Source: an uncultured Gemmatimonadaceae bacterium
Lineage (GTDB): Bacteria; Gemmatimonadota; Gemmatimonadetes; Gemmatimonadales; Gemmatimonadaceae
Reading direction: 5' to 3'
Length of the DNA: 7,922 nucleotides
Assembly (NCBI GenBank): GCA_955652265.1
Contig: CATPBD010000252.1
Coordinates: 1-7,922, forward strand
The position numbers were made by a program, and so were the translations under genes. Positions 1 through 6,091 of the stretch are shown here, piece by piece. The notes under the pieces are model-generated. The model ran no database searches and was not told the DNA's origin. It saw only the letters and a list, made by a program, of their open reading frames with translations. How positions within the stretch are numbered: position 1 is the first letter of the stretch; each line of letters starts with the position of its first letter.

Positions 1-205
1 AACATTCGGTTCACGGAGGGCGAAGTCCATCTCGTCTTGCTCGAAAACAAGGCCGGTATACTGGCCAACGTCACGAACCGACTCGGCGATGCGGGAATCA
101 ACCTCGAGGCGATTTACGTAACAGGCATCGCGGATGAACTGGTCGAGCTCGCCGATCGTCAGCGACAATCCCAAGAAAGCGAAAAAGATTCTCGAAGAGT
201 TCTGA
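1..205 (+). pseudogene. ACT-domain protein, 3' part, broken by a +1 frameshift
   Basis: This is the C-terminal part of a small ACT-domain protein; its start lies outside the window. ACT domains are small ligand-binding modules, often sensing amino acids. Frame 1 reads LLENKAGILANVTNRLGDAG followed by INLEAIYVTGIADELVELA, a typical ACT core in which the glycine-rich turn between strand and helix is clear. After about position 153 frame 1 loses all family resemblance. If one C is dropped at 152-153, the reading continues as AIVSDNPKKAKKILEEF and stops at TGA 203-205, just where such proteins end. The gene is therefore either a true frameshift mutant or a sequence with one wrongly inserted C. 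Its corrected stop lies one base before the next start, which fits an intact operon gene and favours a sequencing error. The molecule it binds cannot be told from this fragment. Confidence 0.75.
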
Positions 206-206
206 C

Positions 207-911
207 ATGCCATTCACGCAACACGCACTGCGTTTTCTCCGTGAGCTCGCTCGGCACAATGAAAAACCTTGGTTCGAGGCGCATCGCGACGAGTACGAAA
301 CCGAGGTACGCCAGCCGATGCGGGAGCTGATCGAGGATCTCGATACACTCTTTGCGCAGTTCGCGCCGGAGATCGGCGGAGATTCCAAGCGATCGATGTT
401 CCGCATCTACCGCGACATTCGCTTCTCCAAAGACAAGTCGCCGTACAAGACCCACGCGGCCTGTTGGTTCCACCATCTGAATGCAGCTCGCACGGTCGGC
501 GCGGAGGCGGATGCCGGGAGTGCCGGTTACTACTTTCACCTCGAGCCGGGCGGGAAATCGATGATTGGTGCCGGCATCTGGATGCCGCCGCGTCCGCAGT
601 TGAAGAGGCTGCGCGATGCTATCGCCAAGGATCCCAAAGGATTTGATCGGATGGCGCGTTTGATTCCGCGCCGGTTCGGTGGACTGGATGACGAGGGCGC
701 GCTGAAGCGGATGCCACGTGGGTACGCCGAGGACCACCCTGCTGCGAAATGGCTGCGATTCCAGTCGTTCACGAGCGGTCGCACACTAACCGATGCGCAG
801 GTAACGAATCCGTCGTTGGCGGCGTCTCTGGCGCGCGAGTACGAGGCGCTGCTGCCGCTGGTGCAGTGGCTGAACGGTGCGCTCGGCTTCAAACCGGCTT
901 CGCGGCGGTGA
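207..911 (+). CDS. DUF2461 / TIGR02453 family protein
   Basis: The product is 234 residues, a usual full length for the DUF2461 (TIGR02453) family, whose biochemical role is not established. Family-like features are the N-terminal FLRELARHNEKPWFEAHRDEY (residues 10-30), the RIYRDIRFSKDKSPYKTH block in the first half (about residues 66-83), and the YYFHLEPGG strand near residue 110. There is no signal peptide or membrane segment, so it is probably cytoplasmic. The ATG at 207 follows the corrected stop of the ACT gene by one base, with a purine-rich GAAGAG stretch just upstream that can serve as ribosome binding site. Its TGA overlaps the GTG start of the kinase gene, so the two are probably translationally coupled. 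Family assignment is by remembered motif pattern and is good; function is unknown. Confidence 0.88.
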   Translation: MPFTQHALRFLRELARHNEKPWFEAHRDEYETEVRQPMRELIEDLDTLFAQFAPEIGGDSKRSMFRIYRDIRFSKDKSPYKTHAACWFHHLNAARTVGAEADAGSAGYYFHLEPGGKSMIGAGIWMPPRPQLKRLRDAIAKDPKGFDRMARLIPRRFGGLDDEGALKRMPRGYAEDHPAAKWLRFQSFTSGRTLTDAQVTNPSLAASLAREYEALLPLVQWLNGALGFKPASRR

Positions 912-2017
912 CCGACGTGCAGACAGGATTCAGCTCCGAGAGTGGCCGCACCTACCAATTGAACCGACTGATTGGTAAGGGAGGATTCGGCGAAGTCTAT
1001 CTTGCGACGCCGACACCTCGGGACGGCCTGCCCGAGCAGGTCTGCATCAAGATCACCGAGCGTCTTTCGTCGTGGCTCCGCGAGGCATACTTCGCCGAGC
1101 TGCTCTTCCGCGAGCCGCGCGCCCTCCGCGTGTACGACCGGTTCGCCGAGGTCGAGAATGGGAGAGCGCGCTACTGCATCGCGTTGGAGTACGCGGTGCA
1201 CGGGGACCTTAGCGTGTGGCTCGAGAAGAAAGGGCCGCAGTCGGAGCGTTACGTGCGCCGAGAGATAGCCGCCGTTCTTCAGGCGCTCGATATTCTCCAC
1301 CGCGGGCAGGCGCTGCATCGCGATCTCACGCCGTTCAACGTTTTCGTCTGCGAGGACGAGCAGCTGAAGCTGGGCGACTTCGGCATCGCGATGCACCAAC
1401 GCAGTCAGCGTGGCGTTACCGCGGACGCATTCAACGTGTTCAACGTCCCGGCTGAGATCGCGTGGGGAAGAGTTCGCCGCTGGCAGCAGCGCGACGATAT
1501 ATACCAGGTGGGGCTTATTACCGCGATGCTGCTGCGTGGCGACACCGCGAGCCCGATGAGCAGTCGCGACGTGCGCCGTCTCCCATGCAGCGACCATCTC
1601 AAGGAAGTCATCTACCGGTGTCTCGGCGCGCGGGGAAAGCGGTACGAAGCGGCGGGCGAGCTAATCAAAGCGCTGCGTCATCGACCGAAGCAGCCTCATC
1701 TCGGCCGCGTCGTGAGTCTCGAGGGAAAGCGGGTGTCCTTCACAGGTTTTCTGAGCCGGCCGCGGAGCGAAGCAATCGCCGCCGCGAAGAAAGCGGGCGC
1801 AACTGTGCAAACGAAGCCGGGTCCGTCGTCGGACGTCCTTGTGCGCGGCCGGCCGAATGCGTTGCAGATCGCGGGCGCGGCGGGAGGTACGAAGCTGCTA
1901 GAGATACGGCGTCTCGCAAGCAAAGGACACGTCGTGAAGGTGATTGGTGAGCGGCAGTTCTGGAGGCTGGCTGAATCGGCGGCGCGGGCGCGAACTGCTA
2001 AGCGTAAACGGCTGTGA
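908..2017 (+). CDS. Hanks-type protein kinase with C-terminal BRCT domain
   Basis: A 369-residue cytoplasmic protein with no membrane segment. Residues about 15-262 form a eukaryotic-like Ser/Thr kinase domain: glycine loop GKGGFGEVYL (G23-G28), ATP-anchoring lysine K48 in VCIK, catalytic loop HRDLTPFN (D139, N144), metal-binding DFG (D157) and the C-lobe DIYQVG. Two points are unusual: the HRDLKPxN lysine is threonine (T141), and the usual APE motif is replaced by a VPAEIAWG stretch. Residues about 272-357 look like a BRCT domain of the LigA type: GKRVSFTG (T279-G280), a helix, SDVLVRG, a GTK lysine (K329), then a final RQFWRL. BRCT domains bind phosphoproteins or DNA ends, so this tail may direct the kinase to a target. 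The GTG start at 908 overlaps the previous stop as GTGA; a second GTG at 917 is possible. A frame extending upstream to 749 lies inside the DUF2461 gene and was not used. Confidence 0.88.
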   Translation: MTDVQTGFSSESGRTYQLNRLIGKGGFGEVYLATPTPRDGLPEQVCIKITERLSSWLREAYFAELLFREPRALRVYDRFAEVENGRARYCIALEYAVHGDLSVWLEKKGPQSERYVRREIAAVLQALDILHRGQALHRDLTPFNVFVCEDEQLKLGDFGIAMHQRSQRGVTADAFNVFNVPAEIAWGRVRRWQQRDDIYQVGLITAMLLRGDTASPMSSRDVRRLPCSDHLKEVIYRCLGARGKRYEAAGELIKALRHRPKQPHLGRVVSLEGKRVSFTGFLSRPRSEAIAAAKKAGATVQTKPGPSSDVLVRGRPNALQIAGAAGGTKLLEIRRLASKGHVVKVIGERQFWRLAESAARARTAKRKRL

Positions 2018-2943
2018 CTATCAAGAAGATCGTCATCGGCGCAGTGCTGGTCGTTATCGGCCTTCCCCTCCTGTTGATCCTGACAATCTTGTTGGCTGTG
2101 TCCTTTGCAAATCGAACGAACGGCGCGATCGTCTCCTCGGGCGAGAAGCGGGAGTACCTCCTATACGTCCCAAAGAGCTACGACCGCGCCAAGCCGACGC
2201 CGCTCGTCATCAGCATGCACGCCGCGATGAACTGGCCGGCCTACCAGATGAAGATCAGTCAGTGGAACAAGGCGGCCGATGAGAACCGCTTCATCGTCGT
2301 GTACCCGGCGGGAACCGGTACCGGACCGAAGACCTGGTTCATGGAAGGGTCGCGAACGCCGTCCCGGATGCCGGATGTCAGATTCGTCTCGGAGTTGATC
2401 GACACACTGGAAGCGCACTACAACATCGATTCGACGAGGATCTATGCGAACGGAATGTCCAACGGCGGCGGTATGGCATTCGCGCTTTCGTGCACCTTGT
2501 CCAATCGGATCGCCGCTATCGGTGCGGTATCAGCCGCTCAGGCACTGTCGTGGAGCTGGTGCGCAGACTCGACACCAATGCCGATGATCGCGTTTCACGG
2601 GACTGCCGATCCATTCGTTCCGTACAACGGCGCCCCGACGGGGTGGTTGAACCCCACCGCGCCGTTTCCGAACGTTGCGACGTGGGCGGCGAGCTGGGCG
2701 CGAAGAAACCATTGCGGACCCAACCCCGTCGATTCTGTGGTTGCTCCGGACATCACACGTCGCGAATTCACCAACTGCGCTAGGAACGCGGCCGTCGTGC
2801 TCTATACCATTCGCGGCGGAGGGCATCAGTGGTTCGGTGGCAAGCCGATTCCGGAATGGCTCGTCGGCCACATGAGCAATAGCGTGGACGCCACGAATCA
2901 AGTGTGGGCCTTCTTTCGCGAACATCCGCTGAGTAGGAATTAG
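2014..2943 (+). CDS. PHB depolymerase / feruloyl esterase-like alpha/beta hydrolase (LpqC type)
   Basis: A 309-residue serine hydrolase of the poly(3-hydroxybutyrate) depolymerase / carbohydrate esterase 1-like group (COG3509). Residues about 5-30 are one long hydrophobic segment after MTIKK, so the protein is anchored in, or exported across, the cytoplasmic membrane; I see no lipobox cysteine in it. The catalytic triad is readable: nucleophile S149 in GMSNGG, acid D199 in HGTADPFVPY and H271 in GGGHQW. The family hallmark EKREYLLYVPKSYD (about residues 44-57) precedes the first strand. Such enzymes split ester bonds in polyesters or plant-derived feruloyl sugars; the substrate here is not decidable. 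The GTG start at 2014 overlaps the stop of the kinase gene as GTGA, which suggests reinitiation in one operon. It is probably the last gene of that operon, since a strong inverted repeat lies downstream. Confidence 0.88.
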   Translation: MTIKKIVIGAVLVVIGLPLLLILTILLAVSFANRTNGAIVSSGEKREYLLYVPKSYDRAKPTPLVISMHAAMNWPAYQMKISQWNKAADENRFIVVYPAGTGTGPKTWFMEGSRTPSRMPDVRFVSELIDTLEAHYNIDSTRIYANGMSNGGGMAFALSCTLSNRIAAIGAVSAAQALSWSWCADSTPMPMIAFHGTADPFVPYNGAPTGWLNPTAPFPNVATWAASWARRNHCGPNPVDSVVAPDITRREFTNCARNAAVVLYTIRGGGHQWFGGKPIPEWLVGHMSNSVDATNQVWAFFREHPLSRN

Positions 2944-2996
2944 CAAGCTCTTACTCGCTGACTCTGACGAGGAGTCATCCTTCTACCGGCATCGCG

Positions 2997-3027
2997 CTTC
3001 AGGCGTATCTGCATCGCACGCCTGAAG
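2997..3027. repeat. perfect 10-bp inverted repeat (hairpin), possible terminator
   Basis: CTTCAGGCGT (2997-3006) and its exact reverse complement ACGCCTGAAG (3018-3027) flank an 11-base loop. It begins 54 bases after the esterase stop and ends 15 bases before the next candidate ATG. The stem would be stable in RNA. No run of T follows, so it is not a standard intrinsic terminator; it could be a non-canonical terminator, an mRNA-stabilising 3' stem or a regulator-binding site. A weaker 6-bp stem, TGACTC/GAGTCA (2959-2977), lies between it and the stop. Confidence 0.55.
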
Positions 3028-3041
3028 ATCTTGCGCGGCTG

Positions 3042-3245
3042 ATGCCGCTCAAGCCGGTGATCCGACTAGTGAAGAGAGCATACGACGAGCCCAGCGGAGT
3101 GGCGTTTGAGAAGAAGAGCAACACCGGCCGCGCGTACTACGACCTCGCGTCACGAATGTTGGAGGCGCTTGGCCGAGCGTCCGGCGAACGTCTTGTTCGT
3201 CGTCAAGCCATTATTCGGGTGATGCGCAAACAGGGTAACTTTTGA
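3042..3245 (+). CDS. small hypothetical protein, unrecognised
   Basis: A 67-residue, strongly basic reading frame (many K and R) with helix-favouring composition and no membrane segment. I do not recognise the family. Support for coding: third codon positions in the first half are mostly G or C as in the neighbouring genes, and the frame fills the only gap of this size in the window, between the esterase and the membrane protein gene. Against it: no good Shine-Dalgarno sequence precedes the ATG at 3042, and the frame stays open upstream to 2937, running through the inverted repeat, without any ATG, GTG or TTG. It may be the leftover 3' part of a longer gene, or a real small protein. The basic, helical make-up would allow nucleic-acid or protein binding, but that is only a guess. 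Confidence 0.4.
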   Translation: MPLKPVIRLVKRAYDEPSGVAFEKKSNTGRAYYDLASRMLEALGRASGERLVRRQAIIRVMRKQGNF

Positions 3246-3274
3246 CTCGTCCGGCGCGTACGGTTCTGTAGCGA

Positions 3275-3281
3275 TAAGGAG
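3275..3281 (+). promoter_or_regulatory. Shine-Dalgarno sequence TAAGGAG
   Basis: TAAGGAG matches seven bases of the anti-Shine-Dalgarno complement and sits six bases before the ATG at 3288. It fixes that start codon. Confidence 0.8.
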
Positions 3282-3287
3282 TGGGTC

Positions 3288-3689
3288 ATGACTCGACGGG
3301 CCAAACTGTGGCGAGCGGGAGCAGTGCTCTTCGCCATCATCAACCTTGCCGGCATGGGGTTCGCCCTGGCGATGGATGAGATGATGCACGCCATGGCGCA
3401 TGCATTCCTCCTGTTCGTCGGCCTCGGCGCTTATCTGTTGTGGAGAATGGTAACCACCTGGGCCACGACACCATCAGGCGACCAGCTGTCACAAGCATCG
3501 GCGCTGCCGTCGTCGAGCAAGGATTCGACGCCGAAGTTAAGCGATCAACGCATCGATTACCTCCAGCGGTCGATCGATGCCCTCGCGCTCGAAGTGGAGC
3601 GCATCGGCGAGGCGCAGCGCTTCAAAGACAAGCTCCACGCGGAACCACGTGACGCCCCGCCGCCTAAAAAGCTACCACCGGAGGAGTAA
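3288..3689 (+). CDS. small two-helix membrane protein with cytoplasmic coiled coil
   Basis: A 133-residue protein that I cannot assign to a named family. Two hydrophobic segments, about residues 8-28 and 33-53, form a membrane hairpin; the loop and the start of the second helix carry D30, E31, H34 and H38 (DEMMHAMAH), polar residues that could bind a metal or protons. A low-complexity Ser/Thr-rich linker (about 60-85) leads to a predicted coiled coil, about residues 85-115 (DQRIDYLQRSIDALALEVER), and a proline-rich end PPPKKLPPEE. By the positive-inside rule (MTRRAKLWR at the N terminus, charged tail) both ends should be cytoplasmic, with the helices as a hairpin. The start follows a strong Shine-Dalgarno sequence. 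The stop TAA shares a base with the next ATG (TAATG), so the two genes are probably co-translated and may form one membrane complex. Confidence 0.8.
   Translation: MTRRAKLWRAGAVLFAIINLAGMGFALAMDEMMHAMAHAFLLFVGLGAYLLWRMVTTWATTPSGDQLSQASALPSSSKDSTPKLSDQRIDYLQRSIDALALEVERIGEAQRFKDKLHAEPRDAPPPKKLPPEE
3680..3686 (+). promoter_or_regulatory. Shine-Dalgarno sequence GGAGGAG
   Basis: GGAGG followed by AG lies at the end of the upstream membrane protein gene, directly before the overlapping TAATG. It supports the ATG at 3689 and independent ribosome loading on the second gene of the pair. Confidence 0.75.
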
Positions 3690-3994
3690 TGGCAGAGTCT
3701 GGATCGGTCGCCGTCGCACCCGCACCTAACCGCCGCCTGGCTTGGCTCGGCGCACTATTGATCGTGGTTGGCTTCTTCGGGCATTTTTTCGCGGCGCGAG
3801 CAATCGGCACCTACATCTATTACAGGGATCACATCTTCGGCTTCTTCCTGATTCTCGTCGTGACGGGCACCATCATCGCGGGCCTGGGCTGGCGCTTCTG
3901 GAAGGGCCGGAATGACATCACGCTGTTTATTATCGGCCTGGTTCAGGCGCTATTCGGCATCTTCGTGTATATCGAGCGGTTCAACATCCACTAG
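3689..3994 (+). CDS. small three-helix membrane protein, unknown function
   Basis: A 101-residue hydrophobic protein. Three membrane helices can be read: about residues 17-38 (starting LAWLGALLIVVGFFG), 48-71 (HIFGFFLILVVTGTIIAGLG) and 77-96 (ITLFIIGLVQALFGIF). The N-terminal 15 residues are Ala/Pro-rich and polar, and RR precedes helix 1, so the N terminus is probably cytoplasmic. Aromatic residues cluster at the helix 1-2 junction (TYIYYRDH). No enzymatic motif is seen and I do not recognise the family. It overlaps the stop of the preceding membrane protein gene by one base, which suggests that the two products work together. It converges on the minus-strand reductase with a 27-base gap and no clear terminator stem between them. 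Confidence 0.8.
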   Translation: MAESGSVAVAPAPNRRLAWLGALLIVVGFFGHFFAARAIGTYIYYRDHIFGFFLILVVTGTIIAGLGWRFWKGRNDITLFIIGLVQALFGIFVYIERFNIH

Positions 3995-4021
3995 CGGTGT
4001 TTCGACGGTTATTGATTGGCT

Positions 4022-4640
4022 TTACGACTTCAACACCCGGTACCTCACGTGCGTCGCGAGCGGACCATCGGCGGCCGAGATTTTCTCGAGCCCGTACCGG
4101 ACCGCCGAGATGATCGAAGAGCCGCACGCCGTCGCCGAGTATGTGGGGCGCGAGATGAACCAGGATCTCATCGCAGAGTCCGGCTTTTAGCGCCTGCTGC
4201 CCGGGCGACGCCCCGCCAAGCTTTATATCCTTGCCACTCGCTACTGCGCGCGCCTGTCGGATGGCGCTGGCGATGCCATCGGTCACGAAAGTGAGATTCG
4301 ACGGTCCCTTGGGCACCGTGTCGTGCGGCGGCGGAGTGTGCGTGAGAACGAACACCGGCGCACTGTTCACGGGGTGCGAACCGCCCCAGCCATTGGTGAT
4401 ATCGTAGGTCCGGCGGCCGAAAATAAAGGCGCCGGATTCCTCGTACATCCGCTTCACCTGATCGAGATTTGCGCCCGGCTCGGGCCGGAACAGCTTGTGA
4501 CAGTACTGGTCCTTGCCAGAGAGATACCAATCGAAGATGCGCATGCCGTCGTTCTTTCCGAGCGGAAAGTCCTTGCCGTCGCCGGGCCCTGCGACGAATC
4601 CGTCGAGCGACATGGTCATGTCGATCACCACCTTATTCAT
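4022..4640 (-). pseudogene. DHFR / RibD C-terminal-like reductase, frameshifted near its 3' end
   Basis: The protein belongs to the dihydrofolate reductase-like group (RibD C-terminal domain), probable NAD(P)H-dependent reductases of unknown substrate. Family marks: N-terminal MNKVVIDMTMSLDGFVAGP; FGRRTYDITNGW (75-86); PVFVLTHTPP (95-104); the nucleotide-binding KLGGASPGQQAL (140-151); and DEILVHLAPHILGDGVRLFD (157-176). After P181 the continuous frame turns into an unrelated Arg-rich tail that would run to 3981. Dropping one C at 4097-4098 (plus strand) restores YGLEKISAADGPLATHVRYR then VLKS and a TAA at 4022-4024, a typical family end giving about 205 residues. So the gene has a one-base insertion, real or a sequence error. 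ATG at 4640 is chosen over a GTG at 4649 because the family usually begins there; neither has a clear Shine-Dalgarno sequence. Confidence 0.8.
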
Positions 4641-4692
4641 AGCACACACGGTGTTGGGTTTGGGACTTCATGGCCTCTCCGTTCGCGTTGCG

Positions 4693-6039
4693 TTAGCGGC
4701 GTTTCGCGCGGGCTTCACGCCACTCGCGCGTCGGGTCATCGTCGGGGTCAGGCGTCTCCTGCGGTGGCCTCAGCTCCTCTGGAACGTTACGCAGGTTGAC
4801 GCGGATCCGCGTCCACGTCGACGACCGGCCACGCATTGAATCAACGAGGACATCGTCGAGGGCGAGATGGGACGCCACATCGGGATGTCTCTTATTCCAT
4901 CGCTCGAGACCTGCCAGCGCCGCCTCCTTGTTAGGTGAGTTGGCAACGACTATGAGCGGCATCTTCACTCGCGATTTCGCATCCTTCTTCTTTCCCGTCG
5001 TCTTCCTGCCCGCGCTCTTCGCGACCTTCGCCCCCTTGGCGCGTGACGGAGCGACGCGTGCCGGCTCGCCTTCCATCTTCCGAAAGTGCGGTGGCCACGG
5101 TGCGTCGCCGAGTCCGGCGGCTTCGTCGCGCGCCGCAAGCTCGAGGAGTTGCTCAAGTGAACCGGCTGCCCCATCCATCCCGCTATTCGGGTCGCCAAAC
5201 TCTGCCAGGCGGCGCGGCATCGTCAGCACCGTGAAATCTCCCGGCTCACAGTCCGGGATCTCCTCCCAGCGAAGCGGCGCCGAGACACGTGCGTCAGGAA
5301 GTGGCCGTATGGAGTATGCCGAGCAGGTGGTGCGGTCTTTCGCGTTCTGATTGTAATCGAGAAAGACGCCGTGGCGCTCCTCCTTCCACCACTTCGACGT
5401 CGCGATAGTCGGCGCGCGTCGCTCGATCTCGCGCGACAACGCCAGGGCGGCGCGTCTCACCTCGGTGAACGTCCACCGTTGCTGGATACGAGCGTTGACG
5501 TGCATGCCGCGCGAGCCGCTCGTCTTGGGCCAGGCGCGCAAGCCCATGTCTTCGAGCAGAGTTTTCGTCTCCATCGCCACGCGACGGACGTCGTTCCATT
5601 CGACTCCTGGTCCGGGGTCGAGATCGATGCGCAGCTCGTCGGGATGATCGAGATCGTTCGTACGCACAGCGTGTGGATGCAGCTCTATGCAACCGAGGTT
5701 CGCGATCCAGGCGAGTCCCGCTGCGTCGTCGACGACGATTTCTTCGGCAGTTCGTCCCGACGGAAATGACAGCGTGACGGTCCTCAGCCAGTCGGGACGA
5801 TTTTCTGGCGCGCGCTTCTGGTAGAACGGCGGACGCTCCGCGCCATCGACGAAGCGCTTGAGCATACTCGGCCGGTCGCGGATGCCGACGACAGCTCCGC
5901 TCGCGACCGACAGGTAGTACTGGACGACGTCGAGCTTGGAGAGCTTGACGTCGCGCGAGAAGTAGGGCTTGTCCGGATTGGTGATCCGGATGTCGCGCCC
6001 GTCGATCGAGAGAACTTCCACTGTCTCTTTCTTTGCCAT
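4693..6039 (-). CDS. ligD: stand-alone LigD-type NHEJ polymerase/primase (PolDom) with C-terminal extension
   Basis: A 448-residue protein whose first ~318 residues match the polymerase domain of bacterial LigD, an archaeo-eukaryotic primase-type enzyme that fills in and extends ends in non-homologous end joining, preferring ribonucleotides. Visible marks: GRDIRITNPDKPYF (14-27), ELHPHAVR (119-126), catalytic DLD (D139, D141) in RIDLDPGPGVEW, KTSGSRGMH (172-180), third acidic residue D228 in FLDYNQNAKDRT, and the domain end SLEQLLELAARDEAAGLGDA. All catalytic residues are present. No ligase or nuclease domain is attached. A Lys/Arg/Ala-rich linker (about 326-360) leads to an additional ~75-residue domain (about 360-435) ending in a Pro/Asp-rich segment and a basic tail. 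No Ku or ATP-dependent ligase gene lies in the window, so partners must be elsewhere. It diverges from the nucleotidyltransferase gene across 52 bases. The symbol refers to the polymerase part only. Confidence 0.9.
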   Translation of the reverse strand: MAKKETVEVLSIDGRDIRITNPDKPYFSRDVKLSKLDVVQYYLSVASGAVVGIRDRPSMLKRFVDGAERPPFYQKRAPENRPDWLRTVTLSFPSGRTAEEIVVDDAAGLAWIANLGCIELHPHAVRTNDLDHPDELRIDLDPGPGVEWNDVRRVAMETKTLLEDMGLRAWPKTSGSRGMHVNARIQQRWTFTEVRRAALALSREIERRAPTIATSKWWKEERHGVFLDYNQNAKDRTTCSAYSIRPLPDARVSAPLRWEEIPDCEPGDFTVLTMPRRLAEFGDPNSGMDGAAGSLEQLLELAARDEAAGLGDAPWPPHFRKMEGEPARVAPSRAKGAKVAKSAGRKTTGKKKDAKSRVKMPLIVVANSPNKEAALAGLERWNKRHPDVASHLALDDVLVDSMRGRSSTWTRIRVNLRNVPEELRPPQETPDPDDDPTREWREARAKRR

Positions 6040-6068
6040 CGTCGCGTTTACCAGAGAGATTAGCGTCC

Positions 6069-6078
6069 AAGATATCTT
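6069..6078. promoter_or_regulatory. 10-bp palindrome AAGATATCTT in a divergent intergenic region
   Basis: A perfect palindrome in the 52-base gap between the divergent polymerase (minus) and nucleotidyltransferase (plus) genes. It is AT-rich compared with its surroundings. It could be part of a promoter or an operator; short palindromes also arise by chance, so this is weak. Confidence 0.25.
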
Positions 6079-6080
6079 TC

Positions 6081-6088
6081 GGTGATCC
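6081..6088 (+). promoter_or_regulatory. extended Shine-Dalgarno match GGTGATCC
   Basis: Eight bases match the 5'-proximal side of the anti-Shine-Dalgarno pairing region (complement of the 16S 3' end, ...GGAGGTGATCC). They lie three bases before the ATG at 6092, which places the pairing core at a normal distance. This supports that start. Confidence 0.5.
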
Positions 6089-6091
6089 CAT

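Noticed and set aside
749..907. Upstream extension of the kinase reading frame
   Set aside because: It would overlap 163 bases of the DUF2461 gene and adds no kinase motif; the GTGA overlap at 908 is a more usual junction.
536..1597. 353-residue open frame on the minus strand opposite the DUF2461 and kinase genes
   Set aside because: It lies antisense to two genes with clear family motifs, shows no recognisable domain, and long antisense open frames are common in GC-rich DNA.
3242..3270. TTGACT as a -35 element for the membrane protein pair
   Set aside because: The base match to TTGACA is good, but at 17 bases' distance the sequence is TCTGTA, a poor -10, and the element overlaps the stop codon of the small reading frame.
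3981..4021. Continuous downstream extension of the DHFR-like frame to 3981
   Set aside because: The tail after P181 is unlike the family, while the shifted frame gives a family-like end at 4022; the extension would also overlap the end of the membrane protein gene.
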